The position numbers were made by a program, and so were the translations under genes. The notes beneath the pieces are model-generated. The model had not been told where the DNA came from. It did not search any database and saw only the letters and a program-made list of their open reading frames with translations. Positions 7,653 to 17,321 of a stretch of 64,000 nucleotides of DNA are shown here, in pieces. The DNA comes from Candidatus Kapaibacterium sp. GTDB taxonomy: Bacteria > Bacteroidota > Ignavibacteria > Kapaibacteriales > UBA4661. The DNA is taken from positions 1 to 64,000 of the forward strand of contig RDXM01000118.1 of NCBI GenBank assembly GCA_004292595.1. The letters are read 5' to 3'. Position 1 is the first letter of the stretch. Each line of letters starts with the position of its first letter.

Positions 7653-8837
7653 ATGAACACTTCTTCCGCACCGCTTATTCTCTCGGCGCAGCGCACCGCT
7701 ATCGGATATTTTCAAGGAACACTTTCCGCACAAAGCGCACCACAACTCGGCGCACAGGCAATCAAAGCTGCCGTAGAGAGCGCAAACATCGCGCCCGAAC
7801 AGGTGAGCGAGGTAATTCTAGGACAAGTATTAGCGGCAGGCGTGGGGCAAGCTCCCGCTCGTCAATCAAGTATTTATGCGGGTTTGCCGAAATCTGTTCC
7901 TGCACTTACTATCAACAAAATGTGTGGAAGCGGCTTGAAAGCTGTCATGCTGGGCGCACAGGCGATTTTAACAGGCGATTCGGACATTGTTGTTGCGGGC
8001 GGACAGGAATCCATGACGAATGCACCGTATTTGCTGCCGAAAGCGCGGGGCGGCTATCGCATGGGCAATGGTGAAATCCTTGATTCAATGATGTTCGACG
8101 GCTTAACCGATGCGTACGACAAAGGTCCAATGGGCGCGTATGGCGACCTCTGCGCCCGCGAGTACAAGTTCACCCGCGAGGCACAAGACGAATTCGCCAT
8201 TGCGAGCTACAAACGTGCGCAAGAGGCGCAGAAAAACGGCTTTTTCGATGCAGAAATCACCACCGTCACGCTTCAAGACAAGAAAGGCACAACCGAAATT
8301 CGCGTGGACGAAGGTCCAGGGCGGGCGCAATTTGATAAAATCCCCACACTAAAACCCGCCTTCAGCAAAGACGGCACGATTACCGCCGCAAACGCAAGTT
8401 CTATCAACGACGGCGCAGCCGCACTGGTACTTGCTTCGCCGCAAAAAGCCGCCGAACTTGGCGCGAAGCCGATTGCCCGTATTCTCGCACAAGCCTCACA
8501 CGCGCAAGAACCGCAGTGGTTCACGACTGCACCAGTAGGAGCAATCAAAAAAGCACTTGCCAAAGCGGGCTTGCAAGCGAGCGATATTGACCTCTACGAA
8601 ATCAACGAGGCATTTGCCGTTGTGCCAATGGCAGCAATGCACGACCTCGCAATTCCCCACGACAAAGTAAACATTCACGGCGGCGCGATTGCGCTTGGGC
8701 ATCCGATTGGTGCTTCTGGCGCACGTGTTCTCACCACGCTCCTCCATGCTCTGAAGCGCACGAACAAGCGGCTTGGCGTGGCGAGTTTGTGTATTGGTGG
8801 TGGCGAGGCGAGCGCAATTGTGGTGGAGATGTTGTAG
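7653..8837 (+). CDS. Acetyl-CoA C-acetyltransferase (thiolase)
   Basis: A 394-residue thiolase that condenses or cleaves acyl-CoA units (acetoacetyl-CoA thiolase or 3-ketoacyl-CoA thiolase). The nucleophilic Cys is in NKMCGSGLKAVMLGAQ (about residue 91). The conserved NEAFA segment, the His of GGAIALGHPIGASGAR (about residue 350) and the C-terminal CIGGGEASAIVVE with the second catalytic Cys are all present. The length is normal for the family. It sits alone; the fatty-acid CoA ligases at 10674 and 38719 and the ETF:quinone oxidoreductase-like protein at 17322 would fit the same beta-oxidation or acyl-CoA metabolism. Confidence 0.95.
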   Translation: MNTSSAPLILSAQRTAIGYFQGTLSAQSAPQLGAQAIKAAVESANIAPEQVSEVILGQVLAAGVGQAPARQSSIYAGLPKSVPALTINKMCGSGLKAVMLGAQAILTGDSDIVVAGGQESMTNAPYLLPKARGGYRMGNGEILDSMMFDGLTDAYDKGPMGAYGDLCAREYKFTREAQDEFAIASYKRAQEAQKNGFFDAEITTVTLQDKKGTTEIRVDEGPGRAQFDKIPTLKPAFSKDGTITAANASSINDGAAALVLASPQKAAELGAKPIARILAQASHAQEPQWFTTAPVGAIKKALAKAGLQASDIDLYEINEAFAVVPMAAMHDLAIPHDKVNIHGGAIALGHPIGASGARVLTTLLHALKRTNKRLGVASLCIGGGEASAIVVEML

Positions 8838-8880
8838 AGTTTGAGGAATGGGCGGAAAACTACGTTTCTAAAGTCATTCA

Positions 8881-8956
8881 GTGGCACAGACATTCTTGTC
8901 TGTGTTTGTCGCCTGAAACTGGCACCAATGCTCACAGACAAGAATGTCTGTGCCAC
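8881..8956. repeat. BIME-like inverted pair of GTGG REP units
   Basis: Left unit: GTGG plus hairpin CACAGACA-TTCT-TGTCTGTG. Right unit is its reverse complement ending CCAC. The two are separated by about 28 bases. This is the standard form of the family in this window. Confidence 0.85.
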
Positions 8957-9067
8957 TATGAGGTTAAAATTCTTCTCAATAACAGTCATTGAGAAGTTCG
9001 CAGAAAAATCACCACAAACACCGCATAAAACCTAACGTTTTGCATTTATTTCCCTTTTGCCTTTTTT

Positions 9068-10486
9068 ATGGAACGTGAAAAGCTGAATACTCACCAGAAA
9101 GCCTTACGTGTTAATCTCGACCCGCGTTGGTACGGAACATTTGCCGAAATTGGTGCCGGGCAAGAAGTAGTGCGCTGGTTCTTCCGTGTTGGCGGTGCGG
9201 CGGGAACCATTTCCAAAAGTATTTCTGCTTACGATATGACCGTGAGCGATGCTATCTACGGCGAGTGCGAGCGCTACGTTTCGCGTGCCCGCTTGGAAAG
9301 TATGTTGGAATACGAACACCGCCTGAACAGCGAGCGTTTGCAGGATTCTCGCGGCGACGACACCGCCTTTTTTGCCTTTGCCGATACCGTTTCCGCGCTT
9401 AATTTTCAAGGCACAAACGATTGCCATGGCTGGATGGGTGTGCGCTACCAAGCTCGTCCGCGCGACGAGGACAGCCAAATTATCATGCACGTCCGTATGC
9501 TCGACCGTGAAAATGCTTTGCAGCAAGAAGCACTCGGCATTGTGGGCGTGAATCTGCTCTACGGCGCATTCTACCTGCATCAAGACCCCGAAGCATTGCT
9601 CGAATCCTTGCTGGACGGCTTGACGACTGACCGCGTGGAAATTGACATGATTGAATTTTCTGGCATCGAATTCCGCAATGTCGATAATCGCCTTATGAGT
9701 TTGCGCCTCGTGCAGCTTGGTCTGAGCGAAGCGGCGATGTTTGCGGCAAATGGCGAAGTTTTACAGCCGTCGGAAGTATTGTACAAAAAGCCTGTCTTGG
9801 TCGAGCGTGGCAGCTTCCGTCCCGTCTGCTTTGTGAATATCGATATGCTGGAAGCCGCATCGGAGAAGTTCGCGCAGGAAGAAGGCGTGAAAGGCAAGCA
9901 AATTACGCGCCTCATGGAACTGACCATGCACAAGCTCATGGCGGACGATGGCGATGTGGACCCGCGCGATTTCTTGGCACGCGCCGATGTGCTTGCCGCC
10001 TCTGGCATGACCGTTCTTATCTCGGAATATTTCGAGTATGAAGGGCTTGTAAATTACCTCTCGCGCTGCACCAAAGAGCGCATCGCTATTACGATGGGCG
10101 CGGGTAGCCTCATGGAAATTTTCGATACGAAATACTATAAAAAGCTCGACGGTGGTATTTTGGAATCCTTCGGACGGCTCTTCAAAAGCGATGTGAAGCT
10201 CTACATTTATCCGCTCCGCGACCTGAAAACACAGGAGTTTTCGACCGTTGAAAACCTCAACATCGAACCGAGTTTAGAGCATCTCTACTCGCATTTGGTC
10301 AAGAATGGCTATATCGAACAGCTTGATAACTACAACGAGCAGTATCTGCATATTTTCTCCCGTGATATTTTGAAGAAAATCAAAAACCAAGACCCAACGT
10401 GGGAAGAAATGGTGCCGCCTGAAGTTGCGAAGGTGATTAAGCAGCGCGGCTTCTTTGGCTATAAGCGCAATGCAGTACGCTTGTAA
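9068..10486 (+). CDS. Conserved orphan protein, function unknown
   Basis: A 472-residue soluble protein. It starts MEREKLNTHQKALRVNLD, followed by the very distinctive YGTFAEIGAGQEVVRWFFRVGGAAGTISKSISAYDM. I recognise this as a widely distributed, strongly conserved protein that as I recall carries conflicting automatic names (a TonB-dependent receptor or a nucleotide adenylyltransferase); neither name is supported by what I see. It has no signal peptide, no barrel-like pattern and no recognisable nucleotidyltransferase motif. Both sides are flanked by REP pairs, and it appears to be a single-gene transcript. The role is unknown. Confidence 0.8.
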   Translation: MEREKLNTHQKALRVNLDPRWYGTFAEIGAGQEVVRWFFRVGGAAGTISKSISAYDMTVSDAIYGECERYVSRARLESMLEYEHRLNSERLQDSRGDDTAFFAFADTVSALNFQGTNDCHGWMGVRYQARPRDEDSQIIMHVRMLDRENALQQEALGIVGVNLLYGAFYLHQDPEALLESLLDGLTTDRVEIDMIEFSGIEFRNVDNRLMSLRLVQLGLSEAAMFAANGEVLQPSEVLYKKPVLVERGSFRPVCFVNIDMLEAASEKFAQEEGVKGKQITRLMELTMHKLMADDGDVDPRDFLARADVLAASGMTVLISEYFEYEGLVNYLSRCTKERIAITMGAGSLMEIFDTKYYKKLDGGILESFGRLFKSDVKLYIYPLRDLKTQEFSTVENLNIEPSLEHLYSHLVKNGYIEQLDNYNEQYLHIFSRDILKKIKNQDPTWEEMVPPEVAKVIKQRGFFGYKRNAVRL

Positions 10487-10525
10487 AAAAAAATCTCGAA
10501 ATTGATGAGCAGATAAAAATATTTA

Positions 10526-10600
10526 GTGGCACAGACATTCTTGTCTGTGTTCTCGCCTAAAACCCGCACTAACACTCACAGACAAGAATGTCTGTGCCAC
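10526..10600. repeat. BIME-like inverted pair of GTGG REP units
   Basis: GTGG-hairpin at the left and its inverse at the right, separated by about 27 bases, between the orphan gene at 9068 and the CoA ligase at 10674. The sequence is nearly identical to the copy at 8881. Confidence 0.85.
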
Positions 10601-10673
10601 TGAAGCCTAGTGCCATAATGAAAATTTGTGTGTGTGTTCCGTTTCAACCTTCATTTTTCCTTGATTTTATTCC

Positions 10674-12527
10674 ATGAAAACTATGCAAAAACGCTTCGTT
10701 ACCTTGCCGCAGATGTTTGTTCAAGTAACAAACCATTACAGCGCAAGCAATACCGCGCCCGACAGGGGCGATAGCAGCAAATATGTGTATATGCGCAAAG
10801 TCGGCAAAGAATATGTCGGCATGAATTACGATGAGTTCCGCACTCTCACCGAGAGCTTCGCGGCTGGGCTGGCGAAACTGGGCGTCAAGCGCGGCGACAA
10901 AGTAGGAATTGTTGCCGAGAACCGCATAGAATGGGTGATTTCAGACTTTGCCACGCTCTGCATGGGCGCAGTGAATGTGCCGATTTTCCCAACAATGACT
11001 TCCGCGCAGGAATCGTACATTTTCAATCATTGCGGCGCGAAAGTGATTATTGTCTCGAATAAATTTCAGTTGAATAAACTCCTGAAAGTGCGCAGTGAAA
11101 TCTCGACGTTGGAGCATATTATCGTGATGAACGACGACGTAGAAACCGATGCGCCTAACGTCATCAAGCTCACGGATGTCGTGAAAAATGGTGCTGCATC
11201 AATTGCCCGCGACGAGCGTAAAATCTGGTTTGAGCGCGAGGCAGCAGCTTCTTTGCCAGAAGATGTGGTAACGCTCATCTACACAAGCGGCACAACGGGC
11301 AATCCGAAAGGCGTAATGCTGACGAACACGAATCTTGTGAGCAACGTCGAAGGCGCGATGGATGCTATCAATCCAGGCGAAAAAGATATTTTCCTTTCCT
11401 TCTTGCCGCTCTGCCACGCCTACGAGCGCACTGCGGGCTACTACACGCTTTTTGCAAGCCATTCCACGATTGCATTCGCGGTCTCAATTGAGACCGTTGC
11501 CGACAACATGAAAGAAGTACGTCCAACTTACATGACCGCCGTTCCGCGCCTTTTTGAGCGCATTCAGGGTCGTATTCTCACAATGGTAGAAAAAGACACG
11601 CCCGCAAAACAAAAAGTTTTTCATTGGGCATTCGACATCGGCAAACGCTACGTGCGCACAAAACTCGCGGGTAAGAATCCATCACCCTTTCTGGCGGGTC
11701 AGTACGCGCTTGCAGACAAGTTAGTATTTGGAAAAATTCGTGAGCGGACGGGTGGTCGCTTGAAGGCATTTATTTCTGGCGGAGCAGCCTTACCAAAGGA
11801 GTTGGCGGAGTTTTTCATGGCGGCAGGTTTACTTATTCAAGAAGGCTATGGTTTGACGGAATCATCGCCTGTTTTGACCGTTACACGTGCGTCTGCGCCT
11901 GGTATCGGCAATGTTGGTAAGCCCTTTTTCAATGTGCAGATTAAAATTGCGGAAGACGGCGAAATTTTGGCAAAAGGTCCGAACATTATGAAAGGCTACC
12001 TGCACGATGAAGAAGCCACCCGCGCCGTTATCAACGAAGAGGGCTGGCTGCACACAGGCGATATTGGCGTGATAAATGAGCGTGGAAACCTCGTCATTAC
12101 TGACCGCAAGAAGAATATTTTTGTGTCGAGCGGCGGAAAAAATATTGCGCCACAGCCGATTGAAAATACCCTTACACCAAGCCGTTTTATTGACCAAATC
12201 GTGCTTATCGGCGACAAGCGCGAATATTGCACCGCGCTTATTGTGCCAGATTTTGAATACTTAAAAGAATTTGCTGCGATGAATGGTTTGTTATACCCTG
12301 ATTTGCCGTCCTTGCTGCAAAGCGACGCACTTTTGAAGGCAATTCAGATAGAAATAGACGCATTACAAGTGAACTTTGCAAAGTTCGAGAAGGTACGCAA
12401 ATTCACGCTTCTGGAGAAAGCCTTCACGGTGGAAGATGGTGAAATCACGCCGAAGCTCAATGTCCGCCGCCATGTGGTAGAGAAAAAGTATGCAGATAAA
12501 ATTGAGAAAATGTACGCGGAAGCGTGA
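10674..12527 (+). CDS. Long-chain fatty acid--CoA ligase
   Basis: A 617-residue member of the AMP-forming acyl-CoA synthetase family: fatty acid plus ATP and CoA gives acyl-CoA. The P-loop-like motif TLIYTSGTTGNPKGVML is near residue 205, followed by GYGLTESSPVL, then WLHTGDIG with the ribose-binding Asp, TDRKKNIFVSSGGKNIAPQPIE and a C-terminal domain. The extended C-terminus and the KKNIFVSSGGKN hinge place it with FACS/FadD15-type enzymes that have no membrane segment. It shares general function but little sequence with the CoA ligase at 38719. An in-frame ATG at 10683 is an alternative start. Confidence 0.93.
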   Translation: MKTMQKRFVTLPQMFVQVTNHYSASNTAPDRGDSSKYVYMRKVGKEYVGMNYDEFRTLTESFAAGLAKLGVKRGDKVGIVAENRIEWVISDFATLCMGAVNVPIFPTMTSAQESYIFNHCGAKVIIVSNKFQLNKLLKVRSEISTLEHIIVMNDDVETDAPNVIKLTDVVKNGAASIARDERKIWFEREAAASLPEDVVTLIYTSGTTGNPKGVMLTNTNLVSNVEGAMDAINPGEKDIFLSFLPLCHAYERTAGYYTLFASHSTIAFAVSIETVADNMKEVRPTYMTAVPRLFERIQGRILTMVEKDTPAKQKVFHWAFDIGKRYVRTKLAGKNPSPFLAGQYALADKLVFGKIRERTGGRLKAFISGGAALPKELAEFFMAAGLLIQEGYGLTESSPVLTVTRASAPGIGNVGKPFFNVQIKIAEDGEILAKGPNIMKGYLHDEEATRAVINEEGWLHTGDIGVINERGNLVITDRKKNIFVSSGGKNIAPQPIENTLTPSRFIDQIVLIGDKREYCTALIVPDFEYLKEFAAMNGLLYPDLPSLLQSDALLKAIQIEIDALQVNFAKFEKVRKFTLLEKAFTVEDGEITPKLNVRRHVVEKKYADKIEKMYAEA

Positions 12528-12575
12528 TAGACAGTGATGCACGATTATCAAAAACAATAAGTATTTATCAGCTTT

Positions 12576-14453
12576 ATGGAAATTTTTGGCGCAAGTGAAT
12601 TTGGTACAGCCCAGCGCAAACGCATTCTTTACGGCATTATTGCCTTGATTGCGGCTGCCTACACAGGACGTTTGGTGCAGCTTCAAATCATCGAAGGCGA
12701 TGAATACCGCTCTAAATCTGAGCTTCAGGCAATTAAACAAATCATCAAAGAACCCGTGCGCGGCGCAATGTACGACCGCACTGGTACGCGCATTGTGCGG
12801 AATACGCCATCGCTCTCGGTTACTATCACGCCCGCCGAGTTCGATATGCGGACGCTGCCGTTTCTCACAACAATTTTAGAGAGCGACGAAGAAGAAATCC
12901 GCACAAAAGTAGAACGCTATCGCCGCATTGCTGGAACAACGCCCATTAAAGTCTATCGTGATGCCGACCCGCGTATTGTTGCAGCATTGGAGGAAAATCG
13001 GAATGAACTGCCGGGCGTGGCTGTTGTGGCGGAATCCAAGCGCGTGTACGATTTTAGTGGTAATTCGCCGCATCTCTTCGGCTACACGAAAGAAATTGCC
13101 GAAGCGCAGCTTGCGCAAATGGGCGATTACTATCGCCCCGGCGATGCTATCGGACACTCGGGCATTGAAGCCAGCTACGAAAACTTCCTGCGCGGGCGCA
13201 AAGGCACGGAGTTCGTTGCGGTGAATGTGCTGGGGCAGCGTGTGGCGAGCTTCAACAACGGCAAAAGCGATATTAACGCAAATGACGGTTTCGACCTCAA
13301 ACTCGGCATAGATATTCGCCTTCAGGATTACATTGATTCTCTGATTCAACGGCGCGGCGCGGCAGTAGCGATTGAACCCGCGACGGGCGAAATTCTCGCG
13401 CTCGTCAGCAAACCCGACTACGACCTGCGTAAATTTAGCGGGCGCACGCCGAAAGCCATCTACGATTCTATCGCCAACGACCCCGAAACGCCGATGTTCA
13501 ACCGCGCCACACAAACCGCATATCCGCCGGGTTCGACATGGAAAATGCTCATGGCATTGGCGGGATTGCAGGAGGGAATTGTTACGGAAAATTCCACGTT
13601 TTTCTGCGCAGGTGTGTTCCGATATGGCAACAAATCGTTCAAGTGCCACGGTGGGACGCATGGAGCGATTAGTGTGCGTCGTGCTGTGCAGGTTTCGTGC
13701 AATTCATATTTTTATCAACTTGGCTTAAAGCTCGGTGTGAAACGCTTTGAGCAGTACGGAAAAATGTTTGGATTTGGCTCGCGCATGAGCAATGATGTGG
13801 TTGATGAAGGTGCGGGTATTCTCCCGACGGAGCAATACATGAACCGTCGCTTTGGAAAAAATGGCTGGGGGCAGGGTGTGTTGGTGAATTGGGGCATTGG
13901 GCAGGGCGAAGTTGGCGTTACACCGCTTCAAATGGCAACCTACGCCGCCACGCTTGCCAATAAAGGCTTGTGGAATCAGCCGCACGTTGTTCGGTCGCTT
14001 GTTGATAGAGTCTCCAGCCAAGAGCAGCCGTTATCTGTCGCCTCGAAGCAAGTTCCTATCAAGGCAGAATATTTCGACCTCATCCACGATGGTATGGCTG
14101 CTGTGGTGCAGGGTGCTGGAACAGCGACAAATGCTCGCATTGCAGGTATTACGGTCTGCGGTAAAACAGGCACAGCACAAAACACCCAAGAAAAAGACCA
14201 CGCATGGTTTATTTGCTTCGCGCCTCGGGAAAAGCCTCAAATCGCCCTTTGTGTGATGATTGAAAATGCAGGCTTTGGTGGTAGTGTGGCTTCTCCGATT
14301 GCACAAAAAATTATGGAAAAGTTTTTTGCGTTGCAACGCCTTGACAAAGAAAAACAAGAGCAATCAGCGGGCAAAGGCAACGAGAAAAGCGCACCGCAAC
14401 AAGATTCTACGCGCCCAAAAGCACAGGAAATTGCTCGGCGTAGCAACGACTAA
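12576..14453 (+). CDS. mrdA: Penicillin-binding protein 2 (elongation transpeptidase)
   Basis: A 625-residue class B penicillin-binding protein that cross-links peptidoglycan during side-wall growth. There is a short cytoplasmic tail, one membrane helix (about residues 19-38), and a dimerisation domain containing RGAMYDRTGTRIVRN. The transpeptidase domain has S-T-W-K at about residue 321, SCN in VQVSCNSYFYQLG, and KTGT at about residue 529. The Gln- and Lys-rich tail after residue 590 is probably disordered. No mreBCD or rodA is adjacent; the preceding gene is a CoA ligase 48 bases upstream, possibly in one transcript. Confidence 0.94.
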   Translation: MEIFGASEFGTAQRKRILYGIIALIAAAYTGRLVQLQIIEGDEYRSKSELQAIKQIIKEPVRGAMYDRTGTRIVRNTPSLSVTITPAEFDMRTLPFLTTILESDEEEIRTKVERYRRIAGTTPIKVYRDADPRIVAALEENRNELPGVAVVAESKRVYDFSGNSPHLFGYTKEIAEAQLAQMGDYYRPGDAIGHSGIEASYENFLRGRKGTEFVAVNVLGQRVASFNNGKSDINANDGFDLKLGIDIRLQDYIDSLIQRRGAAVAIEPATGEILALVSKPDYDLRKFSGRTPKAIYDSIANDPETPMFNRATQTAYPPGSTWKMLMALAGLQEGIVTENSTFFCAGVFRYGNKSFKCHGGTHGAISVRRAVQVSCNSYFYQLGLKLGVKRFEQYGKMFGFGSRMSNDVVDEGAGILPTEQYMNRRFGKNGWGQGVLVNWGIGQGEVGVTPLQMATYAATLANKGLWNQPHVVRSLVDRVSSQEQPLSVASKQVPIKAEYFDLIHDGMAAVVQGAGTATNARIAGITVCGKTGTAQNTQEKDHAWFICFAPREKPQIALCVMIENAGFGGSVASPIAQKIMEKFFALQRLDKEKQEQSAGKGNEKSAPQQDSTRPKAQEIARRSND

Positions 14454-14702
14454 TCACCAGTGCGCACGAACAAAGAGAAACAGACCGACTATGCACAGCG
14501 CAAAATATTGTCGTGCTAATTCACGGAGCTTTTGTAAATTGGCAGCCGCATTTCTTTTATCCACGGCGGGCGTGTGTGCTTGGTAGATGTTTTAGCACGT
14601 GCGTTCGCTGTTTTTTATCCCTGTACTGCCGACGAATCCTCGCTAACGCAAAGACTCACTCAAGCAAAACGATACGAAGACGGGCAAAAAATTTCTTGTA
14701 CC

Positions 14703-15593
14703 TCACGCTCCATGCGGACCGACACGCGGCAGAGGCGCACGGTCGCGCACGTAGAGGTTTGTCCATGCTCGCATATCGGCGTTACTTTCTTCGCGCCGTC
14801 CAGCCAGTACGTGGTCGGCATTGTCGTAGATAATGAGTTTGTATGGATGAAGAGATTTTTGCAATCCCTCACCCAAACGATAGGCGTGGTCGGCTTCCAC
14901 ACGACGGTCGCCGCTTCCGTGCAGGACAAGAAGCGGTGTTGTTTTGCAGAGTTTTTCTGTAAAAAATGCCACCGAGCGCTGGCGCAATTCTTCTTCTGAA
15001 AAAGGTTTTGGTAAAAACTTCTCTGCTAAACTCAGAATGTACGCCTCTTTCGGCAAGCCTATAAAATATGTTGGCGCACCAAAGGTAATAGCCGCTTTGA
15101 AAATATTAGTGCGCGTAAGCATCTGCAACGCCATCATGCCACCGCGCGAACCACCAATAATGCCAATGCGCTCGGTATCAACATATTCCAAACCTTGCAG
15201 CAGTGCCAGCGCGTTCAGCGCGTCATCCACATCGCCTGCGCCCCATTCTTCCGTGCCTTCCGAGCCGCCGCGCCCGCGATACTGGCTCGCTATCACCACA
15301 TATCCCCAACTTGCATACAAGCCCACAGTTGCCGCCGCCGTCATGCTCGAAAGGGCGCCTTTTTCACCCGTCCCACCAGCATTAAAGACGAGTGCGGGCA
15401 TTTTTGCTTCCGTTGCTTGTGGCAAGCCTAAGTACGCCTTAATGCGCAATCCCTCGCTCCAATACGTGAGTTCATGGAGTTGCACCGCAGAAAAGGACGT
15501 AAAATCTTCGCTCGTCATTGCGCGGCGCGACATGGAAAGAATGTTGTCGGGAATAGCAACGGGGCGAGAATCTATGAGTGTTCCGTTTATCAT
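14703..15593 (-). CDS. Alpha/beta hydrolase, S9/dienelactone hydrolase-like
   Basis: A 296-residue alpha/beta hydrolase. It shows the oxyanion strand ALVFNAGGTGEKG, the nucleophile elbow IGIIGGSRGGMMALQ (G-x-S-x-G), the acid in LHGSGDRRVE and the His in YDNADHVLAGR. The order and spacing fit the prolyl oligopeptidase/acetyl-esterase branch; the substrate cannot be told. I used the ATG at 15593. The open frame extends 30 codons upstream but that extension looks non-coding. No signal peptide. The 250 bases between its stop and the mrdA stop hold no gene I can defend. Confidence 0.82.
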   Translation of the reverse strand: MINGTLIDSRPVAIPDNILSMSRRAMTSEDFTSFSAVQLHELTYWSEGLRIKAYLGLPQATEAKMPALVFNAGGTGEKGALSSMTAAATVGLYASWGYVVIASQYRGRGGSEGTEEWGAGDVDDALNALALLQGLEYVDTERIGIIGGSRGGMMALQMLTRTNIFKAAITFGAPTYFIGLPKEAYILSLAEKFLPKPFSEEELRQRSVAFFTEKLCKTTPLLVLHGSGDRRVEADHAYRLGEGLQKSLHPYKLIIYDNADHVLAGRREESNADMRAWTNLYVRDRAPLPRVGPHGA

Positions 15594-15687
15594 GCTGTGA
15601 TTGTGAACATTGGTGGAGGTGTGGTGATAGCGAGGATTTTTGCAAACGATGTGGGTATTTTTCTTTTGGGTGATAGAATACACCAGT

Positions 15688-15716
15688 GTAGAGACAAGGC
15701 AGTACCTTGTCTCTAC
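15688..15716. repeat. Palindromic REP-like element
   Basis: GTAGAGACAAGG and CCTTGTCTCTAC form a perfect 12-bp stem around a 5-base loop. It begins with GTAG like one of the REP subfamilies here, and its inner arm resembles the palindrome at 38498. It sits between divergent-to-tandem minus-strand genes and has no T-run, so I read it as a repeat, not a terminator. Confidence 0.65.
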
Positions 15717-15771
15717 GTTTCAATCGCCAACAACATATGCAGTCTTATCGCCCAAAAGAGAAAAAAGTCAT

Positions 15772-17130
15772 TTACGCTTCGTCCTGCGGCGCGTAAATCA
15801 CGTAGCCACGCGGCGGTGCCCAGAACTCCCCGCGCCCGCTTCCATCGGTTACTTTGTCTTTTGGCGGCGTACCGTCGGGAAGTGCCGTCCACGCGATTGG
15901 CTTGAAGGCGGTGTTGCGCCAGCGCGTCTGCACCCGTGCGCCGTTCCAGCCTTTATGCTCATTGCCAACGTCATTGCCGCTATTGAGCACGTAGATTAAG
16001 CCGTGCTGCTCGCTCCAGCCGTTGCGCTGCATGATATAGACGCTGTTGTCCAAATAAATCACTGAACTCATGCCGCCAGCGTAGTTTTTATGGACATTTA
16101 CAAGTGCTTCAATGCCATTCGGTGTGCCTTCTTTCGCCAGTCCCCAGTTGAAATAATCTTGCCAGAACACGCAGGGATAGCCCTCGTGCGTCAAAATAAA
16201 GGAATACGCCAAGAGTTTATCGCTTACAATCGGATGGTCGCGGACAATATCATGATTCTCCACAAACGTCACCGCGTCATTCGGGCGGCTTGTCAGCAAT
16301 GTTCCTGGATGTGGCAAATTGCGCAAACTCCAGCCTGGAACGTCGCATAAATCCTTCAAGCGTCCGCGCAAAGGGAAGTCAAATGCCTGCACGGGATTGT
16401 CGCCCGTCGCGTTCACGCGGTTCAGCCAATCGTCAATCACCGCCTTGCTGTCCCAGCATTCGCCCACGCCGAAGGGCTTGTATGTCTCACCATTCCTTGT
16501 GTAGCGTAGTCCTTGAATGGCATCAATCAGCCACACGCCAAAACCTTTCACGAAGTCGTAGCGGAAGCCATCGAAGCCGATTTCCTCGACCAAATATTTC
16601 GCAAACTTCAAGAATTCACCATAGACGTAGGGATTGTAATGGCACAAATCAGGCATTCCGCCAAAAGGGTCTTCATCGTGAGCGCGGAATGTGGATGGGT
16701 GAAATGCCTCCCAATTACGCGGAAACTTGCCGCTTTTCGGCGCGAATTTCGTCCACACTTTTTCGCCCGTTATTGGATTAACTTCCTGCTCATCCGCGCC
16801 GTTATTGTGATTCAGCACCATATCGGCATACACCTGCATATCGTTTTCATGCGCCGTTTTGATGAGCGCGACGAGTTCATCTTTCGTGCCAAACCATGTT
16901 GGGATAGTGTCTTTCTGGTCGAATTCTCCCAAATCGTAGTAATCATACGGGTCGTAGCCCATCGACATTCCGCCGACGTTTCCAGCCTTGCTCACTGGCG
17001 GCAGCCAAAGCGCGGTAAAACCTTGCTTGCGCAGCGCGGGAATATTTTCCTGCACAAATTTCCACCACGCAAATTCTTTCTTTTCTTCTTTGGGACAATC
17101 CCAGTAAAATGCTTGCATGAGTACGCCCAT
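15772..17130 (-). CDS. Alpha-amylase, GH13, intracellular
   Basis: A 452-residue glycoside hydrolase of family 13 that hydrolyses alpha-1,4-glucans. The four conserved regions are present: VYADMVLNHNNG (region I), FDGFRYDFVKG with the nucleophile Asp (II), GVGECWD with the acid/base Glu (III) and FVENHDIVR (IV). There is no signal peptide (it begins MGVLMQAFYWDCPKEEKKE), so it acts in the cytoplasm, perhaps on stored glycogen. The length and the MQAFYWD start resemble the GH13_5 bacterial cytoplasmic amylases. No other glycogen gene is adjacent. Confidence 0.93.
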   Translation of the reverse strand: MGVLMQAFYWDCPKEEKKEFAWWKFVQENIPALRKQGFTALWLPPVSKAGNVGGMSMGYDPYDYYDLGEFDQKDTIPTWFGTKDELVALIKTAHENDMQVYADMVLNHNNGADEQEVNPITGEKVWTKFAPKSGKFPRNWEAFHPSTFRAHDEDPFGGMPDLCHYNPYVYGEFLKFAKYLVEEIGFDGFRYDFVKGFGVWLIDAIQGLRYTRNGETYKPFGVGECWDSKAVIDDWLNRVNATGDNPVQAFDFPLRGRLKDLCDVPGWSLRNLPHPGTLLTSRPNDAVTFVENHDIVRDHPIVSDKLLAYSFILTHEGYPCVFWQDYFNWGLAKEGTPNGIEALVNVHKNYAGGMSSVIYLDNSVYIMQRNGWSEQHGLIYVLNSGNDVGNEHKGWNGARVQTRWRNTAFKPIAWTALPDGTPPKDKVTDGSGRGEFWAPPRGYVIYAPQDEA

Positions 17131-17148
17131 AACACACTCGCTCCTTGC

Positions 17149-17182
17149 TTGGTTACTTAGTTCTTGGTTACTTAGTTCTTGG
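17149..17182. repeat. 15-base direct repeat, two copies
   Basis: The unit TTGGTTACTTAGTTC occurs twice in succession and is followed by the first bases of a third. It lies just upstream of the amylase start on the minus strand. The function is unknown. Confidence 0.6.
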
Positions 17183-17224
17183 TCATTTTGATTTTATATT
17201 GAGTCGAAAGTATAAAGAACAATA

Positions 17225-17300
17225 GTGGCACAGACATTCCTGTCTGTGTTTGTCGCCTGAAACCCGCGCTAACACTCACAGACAGGAAGTCTCAAGCCAC
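17225..17300. repeat. BIME-like pair, right arm degenerate
   Basis: The left unit (GTGG plus hairpin with loop TTCC) is intact. The right unit has lost its symmetry (AGTCTCAAG in place of the usual TGTCTGTG) but keeps CCAC. It lies between the amylase gene and the Fe-S oxidoreductase gene. Confidence 0.75.
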
Positions 17301-17321
17301 TACTGAAACTCTACCCTCTCC

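Noticed and set aside
8789-9035. Open frames across the REP pair giving peptides of the AQTFLSV or TDKNVCAT type (also near 35759, 47871 and 56521).
   Set aside because: These are translations of the REP units themselves. The same peptides appear wherever a pair occurs, in several frames.
14454-14702. A 31-codon signal-peptide-like frame starting near 14491, between mrdA and the hydrolase gene.
   Set aside because: It stops at once with no continuation in another frame that I can trust, and no ribosome-binding site is clear. It may be a gene remnant but cannot be supported.
15474-15999. Long open frames on the plus strand opposite the hydrolase and amylase genes.
   Set aside because: They are shadows of well-supported minus-strand genes and show no protein-family features.
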